Positions 43,181 to 55,550 of a stretch of 64,000 nt of DNA are shown piece by piece; the stretch's first letter is position 1, and each line of letters opens with the position of its first letter. The position numbers and the translations under genes were made by a program. Source of the stretch: Lindgomyces ingoldianus (Eukaryota; Ascomycota; Dothideomycetes; Pleosporales; Lindgomycetaceae); the NCBI RefSeq assembly GCF_010093535.1, contig NW_022985187.1:964037-1028036 (forward strand), read 5' to 3'. The notes under the pieces were generated by a model. The model saw only the letters and a list, made by a program, of their open reading frames with translations, was not told the DNA's origin and searched no databases.

Positions 43181-46100
43181 TTACTTTCCGCCCAAGAGAC
43201 CACCGACAAGAGGTAAGGACTTGGCACCTCCACCCTTCTCCTTCTTCTTTCCACCACCAAGCATCTCTGAAATGCTTCCGAGACCCAGGCCACCAAGGAG
43301 TTTGTTGATGCCAAGGCCGCCTAGAAGGCCATTGACCAGACCGCCTAGACCTAGACCATTAAGTAGTCTGCCGACGAGGTTGAGCACACCAGTCAGAAGC
43401 AAGCCCACAGCAGCGATAATCTGGAACAGGGGCTCAGTAAGCAGCGCCCAAAGAGGATTCAGCTTCTTCTTCGCATGCGGCATATCCGCAATCTTCTTTT
43501 TGGCGTTGTCGATGGTTGTGACAACGGTGGTTGTGAGTTCCTTGAGCAAGTCGGCGAGACGGTATTCTTCGGGTGTGGCTTCTCGAGTCTCGGAACGGCC
43601 CTTTGCCTGGGCAGCTATGCGGCCATCAGGATCGAGGCCGCGGAGCGAGCCGTTGCACTCTTGAAGGATGCGAGCGCCTTCTTCAATAAGTGGCTTGACG
43701 TTGTTGACCAGTTCTTCTTCGTCGAGTTCGTCGCGAGGTGTACGATCTGCGGCTTCGATGTACTGTATTAAGTATTAGCATGACATATAAATGCAGGGAG
43801 AAGTGGCAGCGCGTACCTCGGTAATCTGTTTGCAGACGGGCTGGATGCGCTCAAGCGTCTGCTGGCAAATATTCGCCATCTTGTCCGCGAGCTCAGCATC
43901 CTCGCGTCTCTTACGCTCCTCCTCAGTTTCATCCTCAGGCTCCTCTTCCTGGATATTTTCCAAGAGAGTAACCTCACCAACTTTGTTGCCGTCGTTGTCA
44001 ACAACATAGCCGTTGTCGTCGATCTCAAGACCAGCACAATGGCCAAGGTCGCCAGCAGTTAGACGACCGATAAGATCGCCATTCTCGTCACGAACCTCAC
44101 CGTCTTTGTTGACGTGCATGCCAGCCATGGGGTTGATGCGACGTTCCTTCTCTTCTGGCTCCCAACGCTCAGCTTTGCCGATGACATTGCCGTTCTTGTC
44201 ATTTATATCTCCATCTTCATCGACCTTGTGGCCAACAAGCCTCTTGACATCACCCTCAATGACACGACCAATGATGTCACCATCTTCGGTCTGAACAGTA
44301 CCATCCTTAGCCACCTTGTTGTTATCGAACCCAGCAAAGGGCCCTTCAGGTCCAGACGAAGCACCCTTAACAAGTTCAGCGCGGCCAATGACATTTCCTT
44401 CATTGTCCCAAATCTGTCCTTTCCCGTCAACTTTTTTGCCGATCATGGTAGCTGGGTCGCCCTCGGAAACGCGACCAAGGATGGTACCATTGGCATCGAC
44501 AACATTACCAGCCTTGTTGACAGTGCAGCCAGCAAGAGCGCTGAGGTCAATTTCCTCGGGCTCCTCTTCTTGCCAGGGCTCGGCGTGACCCTTGACATTG
44601 CCGTATTTGTCGATAATGTCGCCATCCTCGTCAACAGAGTGGCCGACGAGCTTCTTGTGGTCGCCTTCGGTGATGATACCAACAGTATTGCCATCAACAT
44701 CTTCGACAAAGCCATCCTTGACAACACGCAAGCCCTCGTAGCCTGCAAACGGACCTTCCTGCTTGGTAACACGCTCATTTTCGGGGATAAGCCCGCAGCG
44801 GCCAACTACTTTGCCAGTGTCGTTGTGGATCAGACCCTCGCCATCAGACTTACGACCAGCTAGGTCCTTGAGGTTGCCTTCAACCAGGCGACCGACGGGA
44901 ATTCCATTAGCGTCAACAAGGTACCCTTGCTTGTTGAGGGTGAGTCCCTCGAGTATCGATAAGTCATCGGGAATCTCTTCCTCTTCCTCAAGCGGCTCAC
45001 CATGGCCCTTGACGTTACCATACTTGTCGAGAATATCACCATCCTCATCAACAGCCATACCAACGAGGCGCTTAGGATTTCCTTCGACAATAACGCCAAC
45101 AACGTTGTCGTCCTCATCAGCAATCTTGCCATCGGGAATGACGCGGAGACCTACGAGACCAGCGAAAGGACCCTCAGGCTTGACTTCGCGCTCCTCAAGA
45201 GGAATAAGCTCGACACGGCCGACGACCTTTCCTGAGTCGTTCCAGATCTGGCCGTTGTCGTCAAGCTTTTTGCCTGCAAGTTCCTTCGAATTACCCTCAA
45301 TGAGTCGTGCGACGGGAACACCATCATCCCCGATGACGTTGCCCTGCTTGTTGACAGTCTTGCCAGCAAGGCTCGAGAGGTCCACAGGGTCTTCCTCAGG
45401 CGGCGCTTCCTCCTCGGGCTCTTCCCAGCGCTCTGCATGGCCGACCACGGAGCCCTTCTTGTCGATGATATCCCCGTCTTCGTCAACAGCACGGCCAACG
45501 AGTTTCTTCGCGTCTCCTTCGACGACTTGGCCGACACGATTGCCATTCTCATCCTCAACAAATCCATCTTTGACGACAATAAGGCCTTCGAGACCGGCGA
45601 ATGGAGCTTCTTCATCCGGTTCTTCGATAGCAACCGTCTTCGCACGTCCGATGATGTGGCCCTTGTTGTCCCAGAATTGGCCTTCGGCATCGCAAGTAAT
45701 GCCGGATTTAGAGAGCTTCTTGGCATCGCCCTGGACAAGCTCACCGACGATAGTACCGTTCGAATCGACGAGCTTTCCGGCTTTGTTGACGCTGAGGCCC
45801 TCAAGGATAGAGAGGGGCGGAAGTTGGTCACCTACTTCCTCAGTAGCTTCGGCAGCCTCGGCAGCTTCTTCAGCGACTTCGCCAGACTCTTCGGCTGCTT
45901 CGGCTGCTTTTTCGGCTTCCTCGGCGGTCTGCTCGATCATCTGTGGTAAAGTACGGACCTTGCCGATGACCTTTCCATCCTTGTCAAGAACCTCACCCTT
46001 CGCGTTAATTTTCTTTCCGGCACAATCCCTGAGCTCTCCTTCGGTGAGCTCGCCAATTGGTTCACCATCTTCATTTAAGACCTGGCCTTTCTTGTTGACC

Positions 46101-48085
46101 TTTAAGCCCTCGAGGATGTCAAGGTCAGGGATGACTTCCTTAACCTCGGGTTCTTGAGCGTCGCTAAGCCTCTCCTTAAGTGCCTTCATGGCCTCGAAAG
46201 CAGCCTCGCCGGATACAACATCCAACTTTCCGATAACATTGCCGTCCTTGTCGGTGACTTCACCTTTGTCGTTCACAATCTTTCCAGCGCAGACTTTGAT
46301 ATCACCCTCTTTGAGTTCTCCAATCTCTTCACCTTCTTCATCGAGCACTTTGCCCTTCTTATTGACCTTCAGACCCTCCAGAATGCGTACATCGAGTGCT
46401 CCGGCAGCAGCCTCTTTGAGTTTGTCGGCGGCGCCCTCAGCAAGTTCGACCTTGCCAAGCACATTACCATCAGCATCGACAACCTCGCCTTGATCGTTGA
46501 CGGTGAGGCCTTTGACGTCGTCAATGTTACCCTCAGCAAGCTGGCCGATAACATCGCCTTCGTCGTTGACGATTTCACCCTCGGAGTTGACTTGCATGCC
46601 TTCAAGAGCCTCGACGCCGGGAAGTTCGGCCTCAACAGCTTCAGCTGCCTCTTCGACGCCACCAACAGCTCCATCGGCACCTTCTTCAACTCCGCCAGAA
46701 GCTTCACCAGCCTGGTCAGCAACACCATCAACAAGGTCGTCCTCGGCCTCCTCCTCTTCTTGATCGACTAGTTCGGCGGCGTCGGGATGGAGCTCAGCGC
46801 GAGCAATAACGTTGCCATCTTCGTCGAGGATTTCGCCATTCTCATTAAACTCCATACCCTCAATCTTTGAGGGATCACCCTCGACTAGACGGCCGACAAA
46901 GTCGCCGTCTTCGTTTAGGATTTGGCCCGTCTTGTCAGCAGTAAGACCCTTCAAGATGCTGATATCGGGCATCTTGGCGCCATCGGTGGCATCTTGAGCC
47001 TTGGAAAGTTGCTCTTTCGCGGTTTCAGGGAGGAGTTCGCAGCGACCGACAAGATCGCCATCGTCATCAAGAATCTCGCCATCGTCGCCAATCGTGTAAC
47101 CAGCGAGATCTTCTGCATCACCCTCGACGAGTCGACCAATTGCGTTTCCGTCCTTATCGTGGACTACACCCTCCTCATCTACCTCAAGGCCTTTGAGAAC
47201 TGATAGGTCGGGTGTTGGAAGTTCACCAGTAGCCTCCTCGGCAGTGTCCTTGACACCATTGACGGCATCCTCAGCGCCCTCAGTAGCTTCACCTGCAGTA
47301 TCTTCTGCGCCCTCTGCAGCCTCGCCTGCAGTATCCTTCGCGGCATCAACTGGATCTTGAGTACCTTTGTCAGCCAACCCCTGAGCTCGCCCTGCGAGAC
47401 CACCTGCGCCACTCACAGCGCCAGATGCTTGTTCCTCGCCTTCCTCTGCTGCTTCGCCTGCGGCGTCTGTGACATCGTCCTCGGTGTTTTCTTCTCCCGT
47501 ATCGAGGGCTTCGTCTCCAGCTTTCTGTGTTGCATCGTCTCCCGTCTCCTCGGCTTCCTCCTCGGCTCCAGCAACGGTGTCTTCGGTCTCTTCTATCGGT
47601 TTCGGCTCCGCCTGTTCAAGTTCATCATCTGCTTGCGATACCTTTCCTGTTCTGTCTTCGGTAGTTTCTTCTACTTCGGCCTCGGTGTCCTCTGCCTGGG
47701 CCTTCGTATCTGCCACATTCTCCGGCGCGTCTTCCGCCTTCTCTCTTAGCGTCTCCTCGGATGGGCGCGGAGGCAAATTGGGGGTATCTGTCTCCGGCGC
47801 CTGCACCGGTGGAGATTTAGTGCCTTTGCCCAACTTTGGCGCACCACTTGCTGCTGGCTTTCGTCCAAGCTTGGTTGGGGTGCGGGGGGTGTCACCCTTG
47901 CCAGCTGCTGGAGATGGAGCCATGTCGGAATCTTCTTCTTCTTCTAAAGGTTCTCGGGTGGTTCTGAGGGTTCGTTGGGAAGCAGCAGAAACAGTGCTGG
48001 AAATAGATCGTGAGCGGGGAGAGTTTCGGTTGGGGGTTGGGGGAAATGAGTAGTAGGTGTAGGAATCGGATGAATTGTCTGTCAT
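43181..48085 (-). CDS. DUF3659 repeat / LEA-domain-like protein, 1616 aa
   Basis: Exons 48085-43817 and 43762-43181 (minus); 54-nt intron (GTACGC..ACAG). The start MTDNSSDSYTYYSFPPTPN at 48085 is the first ATG; the frame upstream has none. Order: Ser/Pro-rich head; about 250 residues rich in Glu/Asp/Ala with LEA-like EAAEGAEDTAGEATEGAED repeats; fourteen tandem DUF3659 repeats of about 58 residues (core: LxGLxVNxxGxVxDxxG, then EGDxxxLxGxxVDxxGxIxD); a C-terminal helical part (MANICQQTLERIQPVCKQIT, TPEEYRLADLLKELTTTVV) and a Gly/Leu-rich hydrophobic end (LGLGGLVNGLLGGLGINKLL). Intracellular, highly acidic; possibly tied to stress, septa or organelle surfaces, but the function of DUF3659 proteins is not established. 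The last eight repeats alternate between two types, suggesting growth by dimer duplication. Confidence 0.85.
43950..47200 (-). repeat. Tandem array of fourteen ~58-residue DUF3659 repeats
   Basis: Coding repeats inside the preceding gene. Units 7, 9, 11 and 13 begin FAG and end in a GHAE/GHGE/GKAE box; units 8, 10 and 12 begin LS.L and end G[KN]V[VI]GR.[EG]L. This gives a two-unit higher-order period of roughly 375 bp. Confidence 0.75.
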
Positions 48086-49625
48086 ATACCTTTTGACGAG
48101 ACAGCTCGTCTTTTTAGCTAGCAAGAAAAGAGGGATTGGGGTAGGGGTGGACTAAGGATTTATGAGAGAATTGGGGAGGGATGGGCAGTTTTTTCCACTC
48201 ATGACGTAGGAAACCATAGCTTCAGAGAGCTTGACAGGGGAGCTTGCGCCGCAAACATAATGTTTGGAGTAGCGAAACTTGTTTTTGGGGCTTGATACAG
48301 GCGTCGTGCGGGACAGGGCTGCACCAAATTCCCACAATCCTGAGTACCATTGCGTCACTGCTCGAGCTCCAGCGGGGCGTCAGCTCCAGCGGCGAGAGCA
48401 CTGGGCCTGGTAGTCACACAAGAGTGGACCAATGCTTCTAGCCAAATGTGGCTGAACTGGGATTCGGGGCGCATCGACGATGGGTCACAAAGCGGGATCC
48501 ATCAACATTCATGGCTCATGATTCTTGATTGGGGAGAAAGAAGGAAAGACTATTTCCGGATGAATTCCGAAGCTCATGAAAAGCAATTGCAACAATAATG
48601 ACGGTAGTAGACAGCAAAAAGCTGGTGCACTTTTGCCCTATATCAAAAATTAGCAGGGTGTCAAGAGGGAGCTGTGGCATCGATGTTGTCTGCGGATTGA
48701 TGCCTCAGTCGGTCTCGCCTCGATCAACAGACTTGTGGCAGTCCTCTCCACAGATGCTGTCCATCGACGCCGCACGCCGGAATTGCATCCTATCAATGTG
48801 TCTCATGGAACATGGTACTTTAGCTCTGCTTGCCGCTGTCCAAGAAGAAAGCTGGATGGAGAGAGAGGTTGGAGCGGGATGACGTCGCTGGCATGAGGCG
48901 TGCTGGGAACTCCCTGTCAACGCTCGCTTGGTGGCGGGAGTTGCGTCGATCATTCACCTCGTATTGCGAACCATGGCTTGAATATCACGAATTCCCACCT
49001 TCCCACCTTCCGCATCACAAACGCCTTCGTCGCATGGGAAATTCGACGTAAGACCCTGCGTTGGCATCGTGATTGTTCATCACAACTTGTTTCAAAACGA
49101 TTGATGTTCTAAATTGGTATCCCAACTAGTATCGACTTGTCCGTGCTCTAGAAGACAACACGGCAAGATGTCTCAGCCCCGTTCCTGAGTGCCACAAGAT
49201 GACATCTGCATAGCGAGGAGAGAATCTATTATGGGTGAAGGTAAAAAGAAAGTTGGAGTGACAACAGGAAAATGTGCAATGAATCGTGGGTGATGATGGG
49301 TGTGTGATGTCAGAGGGAGGACAGGTTTAGGCAGGAAGACGCGGGTTGTGGCCAACTTTCTCGGGTTCTCACCAGCCACACAGATGCACACTCGGAGGTA
49401 CCTGTGTGTCAGTGTAAGGTTACTTATCACTGCAGCATGAGGCGCTTGGTAACGGTATTTAGTGAGGAACGATCAGACGTTTGAAACTGCTTTCACTGTC
49501 ACACTAGTTCTATGCTTATCGTGGGTAGGCGGCCGGTCACGGCTATTACGGGATATCATGGAAATAGTATGAAGAATGTCCCAACACCTTTCCAATACTC
49601 GTCTCAAGCCTCAGTTAGTAAGAAC
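48086..49625. other. Intergenic, no supported gene
   Basis: Shared upstream region of the DUF3659 gene and downstream flank of the IQ gene. Only short unrelated frames. Confidence 0.4.
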
Positions 49626-51419
49626 TCATCCTGACTCGAGAGCATCACGCTTTCCCTCAGGAGGTATCCCGCTCTCCACATCTTCACCAGACCTACTTAA
49701 CACCTTGTGCTTTTTCTCTTTTACTTCCTTAAGTTCGTCCTTAGAAGAGATAGATCCAATTCGTATCTTCTTCCACATCTTTCTCCGCCAGCTGTTTTCT
49801 TTCCGCGCTGCTTCTTCTTTCTCGGCATTAGCAGCGAGTATCTGGCGCTCTCTCTCAGCGCTCTTACTCTTATCCTTTTCTTCCTCTTCCTTCTTCTTAT
49901 GCTCCTCTGGGTGCATGACTTTCGTTTCAGCCTGCTGCATGTGTTGAACACCATGTTTGAACTTCCGTCGAGTCTTCACATATGCCTCGAGGCCTACCAA
50001 AACCGCGTAAGAACGTGAGATGGAGACCCGTGACATGTCAACCCTATTGTCCCGCAGCGAGTGAACGAATGCCCGGAAGTTCTTGGTTGGGGGTCTGTAA
50101 TGACCAGACAGAGGCGAAAGCCGGCGTAATTGCCCGTCTTTGATTTTGATGAGACCTGCAGCCGAGATGCGAGCGCCATGGAGAAATGAGCTATGCTGAA
50201 AAGCACCAGATTGTTTTATCCCAACGTAGAGTCGAAACGAAGTGTCCGCAACGAATATCCAAGAATTTGGTTTTACGGACCCTCTTAATAAGTGATTTAA
50301 AACTGTAGCCGCAGACACGTATTTGATTTTTGACAGGCCTTTGGCCTTGTCGAGTTCATGGTTGACGTAGTGTTCGCCTTCAGCGTCGCTGTGTTCTGCA
50401 GAGGATTCGGAGGAGCTAGAAGTTGAAGATGAAGTTGAGTCCCTTCGGCCTTTACCACTATCGAGTTGGCTACCAGACCTGAATGCAGGGGTAGTGTCGT
50501 CCTTAGGCACAATGCCAGCGACGCTGTCTTTATAATCAACCGTCGTGCTGATCCGTTCTCCGTTCTTCGCCCAACACAAGTGCCCTTGCTTGTCAATCTT
50601 TACTAGGTATTGCATGCGTTCCTCTCGTGAAAGGTATCTGACCTGCTCCTTCTCTAGTCTCTCCCTTGACACAGTTGGGAGCTCGAAGTTCTTCCCAGCA
50701 CCATAATCCAACCAATAGAAGAAGTTCTCGTTCGTGGGTGACTTCTTCCATTGCTCATGGTATGCCCTCAGATTACTCCCGTACCGGTGCTTTTGGTCCA
50801 CCATTTCGAGGAAGTATTGCAAGTCCATCATCTTAGCAGTTTTCTCCCGCTCTGTTTTCTGCTGTATTTTCCTTCGCCGATATTCCCTCCGTTCTTCGGG
50901 ACTGATGTCATCCTCATCCTCGGACGGGTCTTCCGGGTCATCGCCGCCGGCCCGCCGGGCTATCTCGCCTATCCGCTTCCAGTTTTGGCGTGCAGCCTCG
51001 GAGCCGACTCGTGAGCGGTGCCCGGGAAGAGTGTGGGTTTCATTGTGGAGGGGTTTCTCGGAGGGAGACATGGGTCTTGTGGCATTCCGCCATCGCGCTT
51101 TCGAGGTTTAGCATCTACCTTATGTCTGGGGGAAGGGAAGCTGACCCTCTTTCACAGCCTGCACCAGTTAGCTAGCTCAGCGGAATCCATGAATCCATAC
51201 CTCTACCCATCTTGTGGTAGCATCGAGTCCCATTCCTTCCAGCTGCCGTCGCTCTCTATATCCGCGATAGTTCCGCTGGATCACTTGGGCGGCGGCTGCT
51301 AGTTCTTTGCGCTCCTTGGATACCTCGTGATCGGTGGAGTGATCATGGCGTCCGCTAGATGCGTCTTGAGGCTCGTGTGGGGTTTGTGGGCGCAACATGT
51401 GTTCTCCGTCTGCTTCCAT
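49626..51419 (-). CDS. IQ calmodulin-binding motif protein (about 567 aa)
   Basis: Minus-strand exons 51419-51201, 51158-51146 (13 nt) and 51097-49626. The micro-exon encodes AVKE plus one base; with it the chain reads TTRWVE-AVKE-ARWRNATRPM and the main frame is kept, without it the frame is lost. Near the N-terminus an IQ motif is plain (AAAQVIQRNYRGYRERRQLE). The rest is charged: ARQNWKRIGEIARRAGGDDP, YFLEMVDQKHRYGSNLRAYH, NFFYWLDYGAGKNFELPTV, YLVKIDKQGHLCWAKNGERI, a Ser-rich linker, then KPNSWIFVADTSFRLYVGIK, FLHGARISAAGLIKIKDGQL, and a long coiled-coil-like Lys/Glu tail. These features match a conserved fungal IQ-domain family of unknown role, possibly calmodulin-regulated at hyphal tips or septa. 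An in-frame coding extension upstream to ATG 51500 is cut by a TAG (51462-51464). Confidence 0.75.
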
Positions 51420-51500
51420 CACAAAGGCAGCAATAGGAGGTTTCAATGGAGGAGTGTTGAGCTAGTGGGGCTGTGCCAAGGCCGGATCCTGGTCCGACAT

Positions 51501-53524
51501 CCCTGCTTCGCTACGGCGGTGCTGGTTTACGTCATAGGCGGCGGTGCTCAACACCAAACAACGATCACCACTTGTCTTGCAGGCACGCAATGGCTTCCGA
51601 TATACCGTGGATTGCTCGCCGAATTCTCCTTGGAATAGTTTACTAACAAGTCAATGCAACCCATCCCCAATTGATCACCCACATATATATCCGGCGCCCG
51701 ACGATTCGCGGCTCGATTATTCCAGGTACTCCATTAAGACTCCACTAGAACTTCATTACAATCGTTCCAGTGGCGCCCCCCACCCTTAAAAGGGGTTCTA
51801 ATCGCTCTCAGTATATATAAGTTGCTTAGTGATTAGAGTCAGCACCTTCGTGTGGAGTACCTTCCACAGCACTGCTTGGCTCTATCTTCTGGCCTAAAGT
51901 TCCTTAACCCGGGGTTAGATGTACTTAAGTAGATCCATTCAGCGAATGAATCTTCCCCCTTGATTCCACTGTATACGGGAGCATACGAATTGATATACTT
52001 CTTGCTCCACTCACCCACACAGTAACGTCTTGAGGCACCGAGGCACCTTCATAGTTACTCTCAGCGAAAACTACCGCTAATTAAATGAACTAATGAGAAA
52101 TCACTCTGCTGTCTCATGAATCCGACGAGACAATTTTCCATGCCCAGATGATATAGGCAACCTAACCCTACATTGCCTAGTGTAGGGGTGACAGCGCTTC
52201 CAACGGGGTGCACTACGGTTCGTACAAAGTGAATCGTAACAGTCTCGTGTTCAGTGCTAACGTACCAAGTTCTTGAGCCGCACAGTACGTTTAATGATGC
52301 CCTAGATCCGGTACGTAGTACAGATGGTATTACACTTTTAGGAGGTTTGTTTAGGGATTCTAGAGGAGCAGGAGGACTTTAGTAAGCACTAGGCCTGCAG
52401 GGTGCATTTCTAGGGCTCATATTAGCTAATAATTCCTTAAAGACTCTTAAATCTGTTGTTGTTTCTTAGTGTGTAAATCTATTCATCCTCAGTCTGCTAT
52501 CTTAGAAATGCCCATTGCTAGCTATATTCTATTGCAGATTTATCTATCTACGCGCCTTGCTGCCTCACAGGCCTCATCTCGTTGATTAGATGCCTCCGTC
52601 GTCCATGTTGTATCGCAGGGGCTAGTTATAAAGCTGATGGATGATAGAGGGCATAGAGAGTTGCGAGTAGTCAATTAGGTGGTGACAGTCAAACCAGGTC
52701 GATTGAGCTAAGGCGTAAGGTCTAAGGAGCGAAAGAGAGCTCCAGACGACTATATAGTAGATAAAACAGCGATATTCCTAAACAGGAAGCTGGTGTGAGT
52801 CAAGGATCTATGATTCCCCTCGACGCATGGTCACGTGAACCATGTCATGTGCGACGCTTTGTGCAGTCTTGTACGGATCCGCAGGCTGCAGAAAATCGAG
52901 AGCCCCCTGCACTGCGATAAAACTGTCCGTTGCAAAATATTAGTCGCAACAGTTCCTAGACAATTGTAATTGTATTACTAGCGTTAGGTTTGCAATTAAC
53001 TAGAATAATATATAGCTGTTAGACTTAAAAGAAAGCGGAGTGGCACAGCTATTTGTTGTAGCTGCCGCCGGCTAATCACCTTATATAACCGACGAATAAG
53101 GTAAAGGCCATGCTAAGCTTATTTTGACTCACCCCTCAGTACTTCCAATAAGGCGCAGTACTTTACGATTGGGCGCCTGTACGGGTGAAACTATGTGTAC
53201 GTTCATACGACAACGAGGAGCAGATGTAGGTTCCATATACTAACTGTTACAGCTCACGTAGTCTATACGGACAGTACAATTTGAAGGACGCCGTACTCTA
53301 GTCAAATTAGCCAGATTAGAAAGCAGATTACCTTACCTTAGTCCTCTAGGAGCGTTAAATCCGCAATATAAACCTACACCTTTAACACCATCCAACTATC
53401 ATGCAACGTAGTCTTATTCTTTACTTAGTAACGGATTTGCACCAGGGGTGGCGCCTCTCCTAACACTTAACTTCGCTTGTCATTTCGCTACCCACCCTAT
53501 GAGCACTGCAAGTTCTAAACATCT
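51501..53524. other. 2-kb intergenic region, no supported gene
   Basis: Mixed composition, no long frame. Short stretches near 52300-52480 and 52940-53040 are AT-rich with many TAGs and could be old repeat remnants, but no termini or family were recognised. Confidence 0.35.
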
Positions 53525-55022
53525 ATGGCAGAGCCTTCAAAGCTTCTTCATGCGCCTCGCGATGTTATTAAGCTTATGCTCGAGGAGGTTAGCATTTCGA
53601 ATGCACGCTAATGTCAATGAATTTCTTCTTACGCGTCTTCTGTAGCTGAATCAAAGTGACCGAGAAGGATTCAAGAAGTTCCGCTTAGTGTCAAAGACTT
53701 GCCGCCGCGAGTCGGAATTCCTGTTCTTTCGGACCGTCGCGCTGCACGACAAAACCCCTTCAGCGAAGGATGCAAGTTTTGCAGTAATGAGGAGACTGGC
53801 GGATAATCAAGATTCCATCGTACACCTTGTTTGGGACTTAAGAGTTGGCCCGATTGGGGATGAACAATGGTTCTACTTCGAAATCCACCCTGCGCTGCAA
53901 GACATGATCGGAAACTGCACGAATATACAGTCCTTCACTTGGTTGACTCACCATGGAACCGGAGCTGGCTATGGTCATTACTCAGCCGGACGTGATCCCT
54001 TGACGCTTTTCCATAAGACGCAGCCTTCCGCGAGGCTGGATGTTGTCTACCGCGACCGCCAGTACACACCAATTGATCGTGCCCTCCTTTCAAGCCCGCA
54101 GTTGCACACTCTTGACATTAATGCGTACTACGATTCCAGCGACTCGTTTGGGAGAAGCGAACTTCAGATCCTCAAGAAGTGCTTAGTTGAAGGAAATAGC
54201 GTCAAAGTTCTCCGTCTCGGGTTCGACGGCGTCTGGCTACCCCGTAAATACAGCGAGCACGATCCACGGGTGCGGTTTCAGGACTGGGAAGGCGTGACGA
54301 CTGGAAAATTGAACTTTCACTGGCAAAGGGGCGACCGATTCCCTGCCCTAGAAGAGCTCAAAATTCAATACCCGCACTATCAATTCACACCCGACCACTG
54401 CAATATGTGGGCCCGTGTTATGGACTGGAGCAAACTGCGGAAACTCGACTTGAACAGAGGCTCGCCTCGGCATCTGTTCGCTGCTCTCAAAGACCAGTTA
54501 CCGAATCTAAAGTACCTCAAGTTTGGAATATGGGGCCCTAACCCAGGGAATTCGACCTGGGATCTGCAGCCTTTGGATACTGGTTTACCAATCCTATCGG
54601 CCTTCATCGTCTCTATTACCGCACTTAATGAATTGAGATTTAAGAGTTTCGCTTACGAGGATTTCATGGCTGCTTTGTCAATTATTCTGGAACATCAAGG
54701 AGCACACTTGAAGAGGCTTGACATCAGTTGTAGGGCTTACGGGATGAACGCATGGAAGGTGGAGCAGTATATGGAAGTGCTAGGGAAAGCCCCAGATCTA
54801 GAGTACATGAAGGCAAAAATAAAAGATGGTCATCTAGAAGGGACATGGGAAGACGGAGGAAGGGCGCTAGATCCGTGGGACAAGTTTTTGAGCGCGGTGA
54901 AGAACGACAAAGTCGTACCGGAGCAAAAATTGAGCAAGAAAGGGGAGAAGAAAGCGACTGGGGATCCTTCAAGTCCTTATAAAGGCGTGAGGGATGCCCG
55001 GCCCTTGGCGTTCAGGAGATGA
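53525..55022 (+). CDS. F-box/LRR-like protein (479 aa)
   Basis: ATG 53525; exon 1 53525-53587 encodes MAEPSKLLHAPRDVIKLMLE + E; a 58-nt intron (GTTAGC..CTGTAG); exon 2 53646-55022 continues LNQSDREGFKKFRLVSKTCR. Together they form a degenerate F-box (PRDVIKLMLEELNQSD...FRLVSKTC), a common start of fungal F-box proteins. The rest has irregular leucine-rich repeats: LLSSPQLHTLDINAYYDSSD, SVKVLRLGFDGVWLP, FPALEELKIQYPHYQF, WSKLRKLDLNRGSPRHLF, LPNLKYLKFGIWGPN, LKRLDISCRAYGMNAWKVE. The tail is basic (KKGEKKATGDP). Likely SCF substrate receptor; target unknown. The donor GTTAGC is non-consensus, so exon 1 is less sure than exon 2. It is the last intact gene before the transposon nest. Confidence 0.7.
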
Positions 55023-55362
55023 TGACCTCGAAATTGCATAAGTACAATACAACTTCAATCCCGGCCTTCCGGGATCTTAAGAGATGAATGTTGCCTCTGC
55101 CACCGCAGCACTAACAGCCGTTGGAGGCCGACCGAACCAAGTACCTGGCGGATTATGTTGCAAATGGAGAGATGTAAGCATGCGGCTATGTAAGAAGCTG
55201 ACGACGTGAAGTGTATTATCTAGTGTTGTAAGTGCTCTCTTGCAAAGTATTTATTTATATCTATAATAGCATGGGCAGTAAGGGCCATAGCAATAGCTGA
55301 GAGGCTATAATAAAGGTATTAAAAGCTATAGCAATAGCAGTAGAGGCTATTAAAGCGTAACA
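55023..55362. other. 3' flank grading into AT-rich repeat DNA
   Basis: Composition shifts at about 55210. From there on, short AGGCTATxAxAGCAATAGCx-like words repeat (55280-55350), a degenerate tandem. Confidence 0.4.
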
Positions 55363-55550
55363 TGTAAGGCCGCTAGGTTAGTCCTTACAAAGGATGATAA
55401 TGCATCGTAAGGCCGGAAGCGGCTTGTACGACGGTCCTTACGCGCGACAGGTATATATACTATTCTGTACGCAAACCAACTGTTAGTTGATTATTCGCAC
55501 CTTTTAGTTGTATTTGCACAGTGGTACAGAGCTCCGTCCTTAAGAAAGGA
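55363..55550 (+). mobile_element. LTR-type remnant with primer-binding-like motif
   Basis: A GC-richer island in AT-rich DNA. It begins TGTAAGGCC at 55363 and could end ..TTTGCACA at 55520 (TG..CA, 158 bp). One base later follows TGGTACAGAGC, one base short of the iMet-type primer-binding motif TGGTATCAGAGC known from copia elements. Inside are inverted-repeat words (GTAAGGCCGGAAG / CGGTCCTTAC). The internal region after the motif decays at once into AT-rich sequence. Probably the 5' LTR of a dead copia-like element. Confidence 0.4.

Noticed and set aside
44763..46157. 464-codon open frame on the plus strand, plus other long antisense frames at 44114-44863 and 46154-46771
   Set aside because: Antisense shadows of the repetitive, GC-skewed DUF3659 gene; their Ser/Pro-rich text repeats with the repeats and no start context or intron supports them.
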